A DNA stretch of 64,000 nucleotides from Apostichopus japonicus (GCF_037975245.1 NC_092565.1:1496499-1560498); one strand, 5' to 3'; counted from the stretch's first letter, positions 31,780 to 45,049 are shown. Notes: generated from the sequence alone by a model not told the origin. Program-made: numbers and translations.

Positions 31780-33420
31780 TTGTACAGAAGGAACCAGAAT
31801 TGAAAATGCATTGAGGTTTCGATGACTTCATTGCACTAAGCTTTTGCTTGTTAGTAACCATAACCACCATTTTGATACATACACACAGGTAAGTCTACTG
31901 TACCTGGAAATACACACCTCTACTAAACAAAATTTGGGGTCTTGTACTCACTGTTATGAATCCACACACCAAGTATGAGAATTACCCACGATTCCCATCA
32001 TTAGATATCATGTAAAAGGATTTGACTTCAGGTGACCTCAAGTGAAATTGGACCTCACAAGCAACAGGGTCCTTGTATTTAATATGGCCAATCCATATAC
32101 CATGTATGAAAAGTAACCATGATTTCTATCATGATAAATCATGTTTTCAAGGTTTGCAGGACGTGACAAATATTTTTAAAAGTACTCGCTATTTGGCAAC
32201 CAAGACTAAAACTCTACTCTCCAAATTTCACTCGCCACTAGACCTAGGATTGCTGTTCAAGTCTACACAGTACAGATCTACAACATCAATACTTTCTGTG
32301 AAAAAAGATTAGGCACTTAGGTAGAGTACATGGTGCTATGTAATTGTACATTGGAAAATTATGTTTCTGTGCGGAATGACATTTAAACCTTTTTTCACCA
32401 AAAGTAAGTGATGAACAAAGTAAAACATGTTGCAGAATCATAAATATGCAGCTAGGCCTACTTTAATGTCTAAAAAAATTAAAAATTAAACATCTGCAAA
32501 AATACCTACGAAGATAGCTTGGCTTCTGTAACATTAGGGTTCTACTAGTATACACTAGGCATATATACTATACAGTTGGTAGGTGTGCGCAAGTCCTAAA
32601 CCTATACTACTGTATAGGCCTCACTGCTACTTTGCACCGCTACCCAATTAGGGCAACTTCGTACATTTTCACAATTATTAATGTTGTCTTTTAGCTGCAG
32701 TTTAGTGCATGAAAAAATATCGCTGTTACTCCATTACACTGCCTAAAGCAAGTGATCTGTAACGCAATGAAAATCTGAGGTTGTAAGAGTATTTATCTTC
32801 CAAAAAATCCTAGCAGCAACAACAGCAAACTTGTCTCAAAACTCCTTGAATTAACCTTGACAATTGCAAAATATGCCGGAAAACTCCCAATAGCACCGCT
32901 GTATGTAAAACTGAGTACACCTTGTTGCACGTAGTGTATAAGCCAAAAGTAGGCACCTTAGTCGACGTGCTGAAAGCTATGAGACTTCGTTCGCGAAATT
33001 TTATTTGATTCTACTAAATCAGGTCATATCCAATTGCCAACAGCCTCCATTGCTTATGAGGCATAACGCACATGTTATTTATTAGGCTGGTCGGTGGGAG
33101 ATACGGTAGATTATGAAAGAAGGTTTCCACAATTTGGCCTCTGGTGACTCCAAATGACCTTTGACCTTCATCAAAACCATTTTGCTTCTTGTATTAAACG
33201 TGTCAAAACTACATACTACATGTGAGACTCATCCAAGCTTCCCTTCTTTAGATATCTTGCTTATAAGGTTTTCACAATTTGAGCCTTAAATGACCTTTGA
33301 CCTCCCCAAAAAACAATAGGCTTTTTCTACGTAATGTGGTACTGCTTCACGTGAAATACAAGATTGATCAAAGCCTTTCTTCTTGAGACATCATGTTTTG
33401 TGGTCAAGGAGCCTTCCGTT
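31780..33420 (-). repeat. Dispersed repeat copy B, inverted relative to copy A
   Basis: The reverse complement follows, without large interruption, the two halves of copy A in intron 1. It carries two perfect TGACCTTTGACCT sites (33155-33167 and 33291-33303). It ends about 240 bp before the acceptor of the last coding exon. Being inverted and about 16-24 kb from copy A in the same transcript, the pair could base-pair in the pre-mRNA. Confidence 0.75.
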
Positions 33421-33658
33421 TTTCGTGGAGATCAAATGAAGAAACAACTTCTTCCTAGAAAACTGCTGTCCCAACTTTTTGTAGGAAAGATAAATCTAAC
33501 ATGTTATCACCAGTTGTTCGTTGCTATGGTGTCCAGATGACTGCACGTTAGCTTAACCAATATCTATGATATATTTCTATCGCTACTTGTTGTAAGTGAT
33601 ACCTTCAAATGTCCGATACCCGTATAATCTTGACTTTTGTCTTTGTGAATTATTTCAG

Positions 33659-35408
33659 GACACAGACTAAAGGTACCAGACCACATAGGACTCTGGGGTC
33701 CAGTAATTATACTCAGGATGACTTGAAGTTAGCCTTACAGGAGGTCAGGCAAGGTAAACTTGGGACTCGTCGGGCAGCTATGCTCTATGGTATTCCACGT
33801 TCTACCATAAGAAACCATCTTCACAGAATGAGAGACCGTGCTCCAGTTGAGGGGACAGCTACTGGGGGCAACAAGGGCACTACAGATGCTCAGGAGATAG
33901 ATTATGACAGCAATGATAATGCAGCTAAGCTCCGTAATTTCTTACGCAGTAGAGCTCGTGGTGGAAGTGGTAAAACTTTCAAAATGACCAAACTACAGAA
34001 ATGTTTGGACCAGGCGATCATCAAGGACCTTGTACATACCTGTGCCTTTATGAAAGATAAGACCAAAGAGGAGGAAAATGGTGACACTGCCCTCAAAGAG
34101 AAATATAAAGAACATTCAAAGGCTGCTCTCGGCCTTCCTCAGGATCTGTTTGAGCATTTAATTGTGCGTCTGATTGAGGTAGAACGGGTGCAGAGCCTCA
34201 ACGGAAGAGAACACAAGAAGAAAGCCACCAAGTTTCTAAAAGACACATCACTCCTAAAGCAACCAAACTTGACAACAGATGTTGACATGAAGGTCCCAGA
34301 CTTTAAAGCAATGTTGGCTACCATGAATAATGCTGGCGTTGCACCTGGCGCCACTGCGAAGAAAGTGTCATCAGAAGAAGCTGCATGCCTCAAAATGCCT
34401 TCACGAATCATAAAGACAGAAGACCGTTCGTCTTTATCATCAAACAACAATAACAATCAGGGTTTGCTCTATGAAGGAAGTCCAGACCAATCAGAGACCA
34501 GGCGAAACAAGAGAGGTAGATATAGATGCTATGATGGTGACAGTCTTCTCCAAGCTGTGGATATTGTTGAGCGTGGAGAGATGACCATAGCCAGGGCTAG
34601 CACCTACTTTGGTATACCACATTCAACCTTAGAATACAAGGTACGAGAGAGACAGATTAGAAGACAGCAGGGTCATTCCTTGGATCCGAGTAGCAGACAG
34701 ATAGCTGTTGATCAGCTTGGAATACCAGCTGGCTTTTATGTAGCTGATGTCAGTGGCCCTCGTCCATTCCAGAGTTTTGCAGAGAAACTTCGTGCCATGA
34801 GTGAAAAGCAAGCCTTGCAAAATCGTTTTGGATTTCACAGCCAAGCATTGGATGGTCAGATGCCATTGTTATTAGCACCAGGTTTACCTGGAGATTCATC
34901 TGCATCAGCAGCTGCTGCGATGGTTGCAGATCCAGCCTACTACCTACTAAGTAAATCACCAAGCCCCTTACCGGTTCCCCTCCCTTCCTCCTTAAGAGAT
35001 CAGTGGGCCCTTTGGGCTCAGAAGCCCCTCCTGAGTTCCCCTTTCTTTGGTTTGTATCATCCAGCTGGGTTCATGGTTGATCCTACCAGTATGGGCTTTC
35101 ATCAACAGCCTCCTCATCCATCGTTGCAGCCATCTAGCTCAAGCAAGTCTAGCATGGGGGAGGCCATCAACCGTCTGGTAGAAGCTCACATCTATGATTC
35201 CTTACAGGGTAAGGCAGGGTCACACAGCTCCTCCTCTAGTCCCGCAGAAACATCAGATCCATTAACAAGAGGAACAGGTAAAGCACCGTCTGATGGGGGA
35301 GATGTTTGGAAAGGAAGGTCAGGTTCTCCTCATAGTGGGATGAAGCGTCCTCATGATTCCTCTGGGGACTCCTCAAGCAGCGGTCACAAGAAACCAGCTA
35401 TGGATTGA
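33659..35408 (+). CDS. lcor: LCOR-like terminal coding exon, two psq HTH domains
   Basis: The acceptor ATTATTTCAG ends at 33658 and the stop TGA is at 35406-35408. The exon gives 582 residues after a split lysine codon. HTH 1 (in-window residues 176-216) runs from YTQDDL to LHRM and contains GIPRSTIRNH. HTH 2 (444-495) begins RGRYRCYDGD and contains GIPHSTLEYKV, the hallmark of the LCOR/E93 DNA-binding domain. Between them are a charged linker and a helical stretch. The tail has Pro/Ser-rich stretches, a poly-Ser run and basic patches that could act in nuclear import. Codon 33609 would be an ATG in the same frame, but it lies upstream of the acceptor and is intronic. The large last exon agrees with the family's known gene structure. 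Confidence 0.92.
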
Positions 35409-36470
35409 GGAAACAACTCATTAATTTGCCTAGAAATACACCTTGCCTTTATGATGTTAGCACTGGAAATCATTTTCAATTATTTTTGATTTAACTAAAA
35501 CCCAACTAGACAAAAATAGTCAAAAACAGTTTGTGTTTAGATAAAATAGTAGCCACATAGAACATTTGAAGTCAAGATTAAAACTTGACTGTTATCTATT
35601 CATGTTTAGACATCTCAGATGTTAATTCTATGAGACATGTTGTCTTGTACTCAGCCATCTCAGGGTGTGTTCTATTCAGAAAGTTTTATTTGTTGAACCA
35701 CCTAAATCATTTTTGCTCAATAAGCACATAACGTTTGTAGTAATCAAATGAAATTGATGAAGCTAACAAGAAATGTGAAGTTTCCTTTTGCAACATGTAG
35801 TTTTTAGAAGCATAGAGTGGTTTAGAGGGATGAATTAAATGTTTATAATATTCAAGATTTCCTTTTTTTTTAATTATAATAATCTATTTATGAAAACAAT
35901 AGTCATGTTATGGGTGCTAGGGTAGCTTGAAGCACCAGGCTACTTAGAGAGTAACTTGTGCAATTTCTTTTTCTTCTTTCATGTTTAATATATTGTGTTT
36001 GCATTTTATATAGATGTTACTAAAGAGCCACAATTGGGCAATCTTAGACAAACATTCCGGTCAGGTACCTAACAAGTATCTGACAGTTTTTCTTTTCATA
36101 TCTTTGATCGCTTTTTGTAAGACAATTTGTAGATGATTTTTTCAGTATTAATTGGTTGTCTGTAATATGTAGTCCTTATTAGTACAAAAGAGTAACCCAC
36201 TCAAATGATAAGGGGAAGGTAAGAATCACTGTTTATGTAATTAGCTATTTCCTTATACTACAATGCTTTTTTTACCCCTTTTTTTGGAAAACTGTTCACT
36301 TCAACTTTTTTATAATTCTACTCCTATATGAACCCATAAGGTTAGTTATCTAAATCAGAATGTTCGAAATGTAACACAATTTAGAAGAAATTTGACCTCT
36401 GAAAGAGGCAAGGCAAAGACTGCGGGAGAAAGAACTGTTATGTGCAATTGTTTCTAAACAAGAGCTGATA

Positions 36471-37023
36471 ATGTTAGGAGATCTATTGCTGCGTACATGG
36501 TGGTAAGCTGTTAGGAGATTTATTGCTGCGTACATGGTGGTAAGCTGTTAGGAGATTTATTGCTGCGTACATGGTGGTAAGCTGTTAGGAGATTTATTGC
36601 TGCGTACATGGTGGTAAGCTGTTAGGAGATTTATTGCTGCGTACATGGTGGTAAGCTGTTAGGAGATTTATTGCTTCGTACATGGTGGTAAGCTGTTAGG
36701 AGATTTATTGCTGCGTACATGGTGGTAAGCTGTTAGGAGATTTATTGCTGCGTACATGGTGGTAAGCTGTTAGGAGATTTATTGCTGCGTACATGGTGGT
36801 AAGCTGTTAGGAGATTATTGCTGCGTACATGGTGGTAAGCTTGCAGATTTACTGCTGCGTACATGGTGGTAAGCTGTTAGGAGATTTATTGCTGCGTACA
36901 TGGTGGTAAGCTGTTACAAGATTTATTGCTGCGTACATGGTGGTAAGCTGTTACAAGATTTATTGCTGCGTACATGGTGGTAAGCTGTTAGGAGATTTAT
37001 TGCTGCGTACATGGTGGTAAGCG
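36471..37023. repeat. 37-bp minisatellite downstream of the stop, about 15 copies
   Basis: Units of CTGTTAGGAGATTTATTGCT followed by GCGTACATGGTGGTAAG, with very little variation (one GCTTCG variant, two ACAAG variants, one shortened unit near 36835). It starts 1.06 kb after the stop codon. Confidence 0.96.
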
Positions 37024-37639
37024 TGTAGATTTTTGCTTGCTCACCTAAATTCTTTGCTACTGTAAATGTAAGCCATTATGTAATAATAGAATTTTCCTTT
37101 GAATTTCCTTAACATAGTAGTGTATGTGATGGACTGGCTTTCTGGCATTAAATATATTAATCAGTTTTTCTGTGAATGAATATATTGGATGTAGAGTGGG
37201 TGTACAACATGCCATTGTTTTATTACATCAATTTGCCACATGGTTCATATAATGGCCAGAGAGGTTTCCATTATTAATAGCAGTGTTCTCTGTTTAGCTA
37301 TCAATTAGCAGGGATACATAGGAAATTGGAACACAAGTCTTGTTGTAGACCCCATATTGTAGACCCCATTTTAAGTTGTGGTTAACTGTCTGTATGAACC
37401 ATAGATTAAGTTATGTTTGCATTTGGGAAGCAAAGAAAGTTAAGATTGTTAAGATTAGTTTAGATTAAAAATTAGTTACGTGCAGAACATATTGAATAAT
37501 GCTTGATGTCCTCCACTATAAATGGTTTGGTTAAAAGAATTGTGACTACAATGGGACTAATTTATTAAACTTTTGGATTGGCATTCCTTGTGTTTAAATA
37601 TTAGTGGATAATCTGCTTTGTCAGTATGTGTCTCAAAAC

Positions 37640-38014
37640 TCCCTGGGGTCGACTGTTGCTCCCTGGGGTCGACTGTTCCTCCCTGGGGTCGACTGTTGCT
37701 CCCTGGGGTCGACTGTTCCTCCCTGTGGTCAACTGTTCCTTCCTGGGGTCGAGTGTTCCTCCCTGGGGTCGACTGTTCCTTCCTGAGGTAGACTTTCTCC
37801 CTGGGATCGACTGTTCTTCCCTGGGGTCGACTGTTCCTTCCTGGGGTCGAGTGTTCCTCCCTGGGATCGACTGTTCCTTCCTGGGGTAGACTTTCTCCCT
37901 GGGGTCGACTGTACCTCCCTTGGGTCGTCTTTCTCCCTAGGGTCGACTGTTCCTCCGTGGGTCGACTGTTCTTCCCTGGGGTCGACTGTTCCTCCCTGGG
38001 GTCGACTGTTCCTA
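37640..38014. repeat. 20-bp minisatellite, about 19 copies
   Basis: Units of CTCCCTGGGGTCGACTGTTC with point variants. Each normal unit has the palindrome GTCGAC. Open frames on both strands here are by-products of the repeat. Confidence 0.95.
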
Positions 38015-39548
38015 ATGATAATCTTAGTGATTCATTTCTCCAATATAGTTCATTTTTTACAAGGACCACTTGACCTGTTGTTAACAAAGACAGCTGTAAA
38101 CATTTTATTTGGAACAATCTGACATCCTCTTATATACTCTGTAGGGCCAACTTCACCAAGATTATTTATTTACATTGTAACTGCTGTCGTTTTTTGGTGT
38201 TTTATTCCAAATAACGTTTTGCTTATGCCAGAATATAGCCTTTAAACTGCAACATATTCTCAGAGTCTTATAGCCTAACAGCAGAGAATCTGCTGTTCAG
38301 TTACTCTTACACTCTGGTTCTATTATGTCTAGTATTGTTATTCTCATTTTGCAGTTTGTTTCTTTTTTGGTTTCATGTTTGTCTGTGCAATGTAGAGTTG
38401 AACCAATCATTAATGTGCAATGTCATAAGACACATTTTACACTCTCATCTTTTGTTACTTTATGTATATAGTTGACTTATTTATTGTTCAGGAAAATATG
38501 TCAATTTCCATTTCATTGTATAACAGTATATTTTTGTCTACTTTTGACAGGTTTACTGAATTGTGAATTGGTTTTGATGCTGAAAGTAGTGACTTGTCGT
38601 TGTTAGTATTTCACGCAGTGGTTAACACTTCACTTCCTATCATACAAGAAAAATGCACACTTCATATAACTTTATAGTCTTGTAAAACATTTGAAGGTGC
38701 ATTAGGCTCCTCTCTATTTCGTTAATTTAATAGTGATATAAATAACTCATTTGTCATCTTCTACTCATTAGGGTAGAAGGCAAACATAATTACAACTGCA
38801 AACATTATTACAACTGCACATTGCCTTGCCCCTTATTTATATGATTTTATGCTTTTCTTCTTGCATTGTCAAGATTTTCAAATTGTAAAAGTCAGAAAAA
38901 ATACGCATGAAATTATTTTGTTACTGTTCATAACTACTATTTCTTTCAGTAATAGCTATTGTTTCATGTTTAAGAGTCACAAGGTGTGTGTCATTTCTCA
39001 TCAGCTTTTCAAGTGCATGAAGTGTACTTACTGACCAGCACTGTGCACAGACAGTCAAAAAAATAAAGAACGGTGGTTATCAAAGTGTTTCCTGTGCAGC
39101 CTTTGTCAAAATATGATCTAAAATGTTGGACTGGACTTTACACAGTAATAAAACTATGGATGGATCTACAATATGATTTCCATTTATACACGCTGTCTGT
39201 AATCAAATAGTCATTTAACTATAAGATTTATAAGCTTACCTAGTTGTGTAACCATCACCAGTGCAATGACCCCTTTGTTTTTCTTCGAGTTAAATCAGCT
39301 ATGATTTTAAGATATTTTTGGTGGAAATCATTTCACCAAGTAACTGTCATATAGAGTGTTCAAAACAAAATCATTTATCAAGAATTATTTGTTTCAGTTT
39401 TGTGTAACAATGTTTGTCAGTCACAGAATAAAATCAGGAAAAATTTGCACGGTAACAAAAATTGCTTTCTAGCTCTTTTGTCACTTTCATTTCTTTTAAG
39501 ACTATATCAGCAGGAACAAGCAAATCCAATAATTGTAGGAAAAGGTAC

Positions 39549-40305
39549 TTACAACCCCGGGGTCACCCAGCAAGTCAGGTACACTGCACTGTGCTTGACA
39601 ACCCAATCCATGTTAATGCTTACAACCCCGGGGTCACCCCAGCATATCAGGTGCCCTGCACTGTGCTTGACAACCCAATCCATGTTAATGCTAACAACCC
39701 CGGCGTCACCCCAGCAAGTCAGGTGAACTGTGCTTGACAACCCAATCCATGTTAATGCTAACAACCCCGGGGTCACCCCAGCAAGTCAGGTGAACTGTGC
39801 TTGACAACCCAATCCATGTTAATGCTAACAACCCCGGGGTCACCCCAGCAAGTCAGGTGAACTGTGCTTGACAACCCAATCCATGTTAATGCTAACAACC
39901 CCTGGGTCACCCCAGCATATCAGGTGCCCTGCACTGTGCTTCACAACCCAATCCATGTTAATGCTAACAACCCCTGGGTCACCCCAGCAAGTCAGGTGAA
40001 CTGTGCTTGACAACCCAATCCATGTTAATGCTAACAACCCCGGGGTCACCCCAGCATATCAGGTGCCCTGCACTGTGCTTCACAACCGAATCCATGTTAA
40101 TGATAACAACCCCTGGGTCACCCCAGCAAGTCAGATGCACAGCACTGTGCTTGACAACCCAATCCATGTTAATGCTTACAAACCCCTGGGCCACCCCAGC
40201 ATATCAGGTGCCCTGCACTATGCTTCACAACCCAATCCATGTTAATGCTAACAAGCCCAGGGTCACCCCAGCATATCAGGTGCCCTGCAGTGTGCTTAAC
40301 AACCC
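39549..40305. repeat. 66-77-bp minisatellite, about 11 copies
   Basis: Units share CCCCGGGGTCACCCCAGCA, either AGTCAGGTGAACTG or TATCAGGTGCCCTGCACTG, then TTGACAACCCAATCCATGTT and AATGCTAACAA. Two length variants alternate. It lies almost directly against the 22-bp satellite. Confidence 0.93.
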
Positions 40306-40310
40306 AACAC

Positions 40311-40344
40311 GTCTCCCCCCACATTTCGATGGGTGGGGGACACA
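40311..40344. other. GC-rich dyad at the minisatellite/satellite junction
   Basis: GTCTCCCCCCAC, a short loop containing ATTTCGAT, then GGGTGGGGGACAC can fold into a hairpin. It separates the 66-77-bp minisatellite from the first recognisable 22-bp monomer at about 40351. Confidence 0.5.
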
Positions 40345-43300
40345 CTATCAAATGCGACACCGATCAATCGAATGTGCGGCACCGATCAATCGATTGTTCG
40401 ACACCGATCAATCGAATGTGTGGCACCGATAATTACAATGTGCGACACCCATCAATCCAATGTGCGACACCCATCAATAGAATGAGCGACACCAATCAAT
40501 CGAATGTGCGACACCAATCAATCGAATGTGCGACACCGATCAATCGAATGTGCGGCACCAATCAATCGAATGTTCGACACGGATCAATCGAATGTACGAT
40601 ACCCATTAATCGAAAGTGCGACACCGATCAATCGAATATGCGGCACCTATCAATCGAATGTACGATACCCATTAATAGAATGTTCGACACCATCAATCGA
40701 ATGTGCGACCCATCAATCGAATGTTCGACCCATCAATCCAATGTTCGACACGGATCAATCGAATGTATGATACCGATCAATCGAATGTTCGACACTGATC
40801 ACATGAATGTGCCACACCGATCAATCGAATATGCGGCACCTATCAATCGAATGTACGATACCCATTAATCGAATGTTCGACACCATCAATCGAATGTGCG
40901 ACCCATCAATCGAATGTGCGGCACCGATCAATCGAATGTGCGACACCAATAATGGAATGTGCGACACCGATCAATCGAATGTTCGACACGGATCGATCGA
41001 ATGTACGATACCCATTAATCCAATGTTCGACACCAATCAATCGAATGTGCCACACCGATCAATCGAATGTGCGGCACCGATCAATCGAATGTGCGACACG
41101 GATCAATCGAATGTGCAACACCGATCAATCGAATGTACGGCACCGATCAATCGAATGTGCGACACCGATCAATCGAATGTTCAAAACCAATCAATCGAAT
41201 GTACGATACCCATCAATCGAATGTACGGTACCCATCAATCGAATTTGCTACACCGATCAATCGAATGTTCCACACGGATCAATCGAATGGACGATACCCA
41301 TTAATCGAATGTACGATACCCATCAATCGAATTTGCGACACCGATCAATCGAATGTACCATACCCATTAATCGAATTTTCGACACGGATCTATCGAATGT
41401 ACGATACCCATTGATCGAATGTGCGACACCGATCAATCGAATGTTCGGCACAGATCAATCGGATGTGCGACATCAATCGAATGTTCGGCACCGATCAATC
41501 GGATGTGCGACATCAATCGAATGCATGACACCGATCAATCGAATGTGCGACACCGATAATCGAATGTGCGACACCGATTAACCGAATGTACAATACCCAT
41601 TAATCGAATATTCGACACCGATCAATCGAATGTGCGACAGCGATCAATCGAATGTGCGACACCGATAATGGAATGTGCGGCACCGATCAATCGAATGTTC
41701 GACACGGATCAATCGAATGTACGATACCCATTAATCCAATGTTCGACACCAATCAATCGAATGTGCCACACCGATCAATCGAATGTGCGGCACCGATCAA
41801 TCGAATGTGCGACACGGATCAATCGAATGTGCAACACCGATCAATCGAATGTACGGCACCGATCAATCGAATGTGCGACACCGATCAATCGAATGTTCGA
41901 CACCGATCAATCGAATGTACGATACCCATCAATCGAATGTACGGTACCCATCAATCGAATTTGCTACACCGATCAATCGAATGTTCCACACGGATCAATC
42001 GAATGGACGATACCCATTAATCGAATGTACGATACCCATCAATCGAATTTGCGACACCGATCAATCGAATGTACCATACCCATCAATCGAATTTTCGACA
42101 CGGATCTATCGAATGTACGATACCCATTGATCGAATGTGCGACACCGATCAATCGAATGTTCGGCACAGATCAATCGGATGTGCGACATCAATCGAATGT
42201 TCGGCACCGATCAATCGGATGTGCGACATCAATCGAATGCATGACACCGATCAATCGAATGTGCGACACCGATAATCGAATGTGCGACACCGATTAACCG
42301 AATGTACGATACCCATTAATCGAATATTCGACACGGATCAATCGAATGTACGATACCCATTAATCGAATGTTCGACACCATCAATCGAATGTGCGACCCA
42401 TCAATCGAATGTGCGACACCGATCAATCCAATGTTCGACACGGATCAATCGAATGTATGATACCGATCAATCGAATGTTCGACACTGATCACATGAATGT
42501 CCCACACTGATCAATCGAATATGCGACACCGATAATCGAATGTGCGACACTCATCAATCGAATGTTCGACACCGATCAATCGAATGTTCGACAGCGATAA
42601 ATCGGATGTGCGACACCGATTAATCAAATGTAGGATACCCACTAATCAAATGTTCGACACGGATCACACGAATGTGCCACACCGATCAATCGAATGTGCG
42701 GCATCGATAAATCGAATGGTCGGCACCGATAAATCGAATGTGCCACACCGATCAATCGGATGTACGATACCCATTGATCGAATGAACGATACCCATTAAT
42801 CGATGCGCAACACAGATCAATCGAAGGTGCGACAACGATCAATCGAATGTTCGATACCCATTAATCGAATTTTCGACACGGATCTATCGAATGTACGATA
42901 CCCATTAATCGAGTATGCGGCACCGATCAATCGAATGTACGGCACCCATCAATCGAATTTGCGATACCCATCAATCGAATGTGCGGCACCGATCAATCGA
43001 ATCTAATGTTCGACACGGATCAATCGAATGTGCCACAACGATCAATCGAATGTGCGTCACCGATAAATCGAATGTGCGACACTGATCAATCGAATGTGCG
43101 ACACCCATCAATCGAATGTACGACACCCATCAATCTAATGTGCAACACCGATCAATCGAATGTTCGACACGTATCAATCGAATGTACGATACCCATCAAT
43201 CGAATTTGCGACACCGATCAATCGAATGTACGATACCCATTAATCGAATTTTCGACACGGATCTATCGAATGTACGATACCCATTAATCGAGTATGCGGC

Positions 43301-45049
43301 ACCGATCAATCGAATGTACGGCACCCATCAATCGAATTTGCGATACCCATCAATCGAATGTGCGACAGCGATAATTGAATGTGCGACACCGATCAATCGA
43401 ATGTTCGGCACAGATCAATCGGGTGTGCGACATCAATCGAATGCATGACACCGATCAATCGAATGTGCGACACCGATAATCGAATGTGCGACACCGATTA
43501 ATCGAATGTACGATACCCATTAATCGAATGTTCGACACCGATCAATCGAATGTGTGGCACCCATCAATCGAATGTGCGACACGGATCACAAGAATGTGCG
43601 ACACCGATCAATCGAATGTGCCGCATCGATAAATCGAATGTGCGACACGGATCACACGAATTTGCAACACCGATCAATCGAATGTGCGACACCGATCAAT
43701 CGAATGTGCCACACCGATCAATCGAATGTGTGACACGGATCACACGAATTTGCAACACCGATCAATCGAATGTACGGCACCGATCAATCGAATGTGCGAC
43801 ACCCATCAATCTAATGTGCGACACCGATCAATCGAATGTTCGACACCGATCAATCGAATGTGCGACACCGATAATCGAATGTGCGACACAGATCAATCGA
43901 ATGTTCGGCACCGATCAATCGAATGTGCGGCACGGATCAATAGAATGTGCGACACCGATCAATCGAATGTGCGACACCCATCAATCGAATTTGCAACACC
44001 CATCAATCGAATGTGCGACATTGATCAATCGAATATTCGACACCGATCAATGGAATGTGCGGCACCGATCAATCAAATGTTCGACACCGATCAATCGAAT
44101 GTGCGACACCGATCAATCGGATGTGCGACACCGATTAACCGAATGTACGATACCCATTAATCGAATATTCGACACCGATCAATCGAATGTGCGACAGCGA
44201 TAATCGAATGTGCGACACCGATTAATCGAATATAGGATACCCACTAATCAAATGTTCGACACGGATCACAGGAATGTGCCACACCGATCAATCGAATGTG
44301 CGGCACGATCACACGAATGTGCCACCCCGATCAATCGAATGTGCGACACCGATCAATCAAATGTGCGACAGCCATCATTCTAATGTGCGACACCGATCAA
44401 TTGAATGTGCGACACCGATCAATCGAATGTTCGACACCGATCAATCAACGTTCGACACCGATCAATGGAATTTTTGACACCGACCAATCGAATGTGCGAC
44501 ACCGATCAATCGAATGTGCGACACCGATCAATCGAATGTTTGACACCGATCAATCGAATGTGCGACACCCATCAATCTAATGTGTGACACCGATCAATTC
44601 AATTTGTGACACTGATCACTCGAATGTGCGGCACCGATCAATCGAATGTTCGACACCGATCAATCGAATGTTCGACACCGATCAATCGAATGTGCGACAC
44701 CCATCAAGAGAATGTGCCACACCGATCAATCGAATGTGCCACACCCATCAATCGAATGTACGACACCCATCAATCTAATGTGCAACACCGATCAATCGAA
44801 TGTTCGACACGTATCAATCGAATGTACGATACCCATCAATCAAATGTTCGATACCCATCAATCGAATGTGCGGCACCCATCAATCGAATGTGCGACACCG
44901 ATCAATCGAATGTGCGGCACCGATCAATCGAATCTAATGTTCGACACGGATCAATCGAATGTGCCACAACGATCAATCGAATGTGCGTCACCGATAAATC
45001 GAATGTGCGACACCGATCAATCGAATATGCGTCACCGATCAATCGAATG

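Larger units (their letters stand above)
1321..35408 (+). other. lcor: LCOR/Eip93F (MBLK-1)-family gene, 5 in-window exons
   Basis: Five exons splice into one frame. Donor and acceptor phases agree at all four junctions: 1/2, 0/0, 1/2 and 2/1 leftover bases. They give 741 residues plus a stop. Numbering from the first whole codon at 1323, the N-terminal LCOR/E93 block is 1-50, with C39-x2-C42 beside a conserved DW. A PLDLS motif is at 109-113, psq-type helix-turn-helix 1 at 176-216, and helix-turn-helix 2 at 444-495. The C-terminus is Ser-rich with basic KRPH and HKKP patches. Known for the family: LCOR and E93 are nuclear transcription cofactors that bind DNA through psq HTH domains and recruit CtBP through PxDLS; LCOR binds nuclear receptors. 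The two HTH domains resemble the MBLK-1/E93 layout. The initiator exon is not in view, so the gene is 5' partial. Intron sizes are about 16.2, 10.2, 1.4 and 4.1 kb. Confidence 0.85.
35409..39548 (+). other. Presumed 3' UTR and downstream flank
   Basis: AT-rich sequence follows the stop codon, with no supported further exon. Possible polyadenylation signals are ATTAAA at 35577-35582 and AATAAA at 39062-39067 and 39147-39152; no earlier canonical AATAAA was seen after the stop. Which is used cannot be told from sequence. If the distal ones are used, the two minisatellites at 36471 and 37640 would be transcribed in the 3' UTR. Confidence 0.4.

Noticed and set aside
33609-33658. ATG at 33609 as the start of a 599-codon gene
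   Set aside because: It lies upstream of a strong acceptor at 33658, the family similarity begins after it, and upstream exons join in phase to 33659.
37557-38117. 186-codon minus-strand frame and overlapping + frames
   Set aside because: Produced by the 20-bp repeat with no independent protein features; the non-repeat flanks look like ordinary non-coding DNA.
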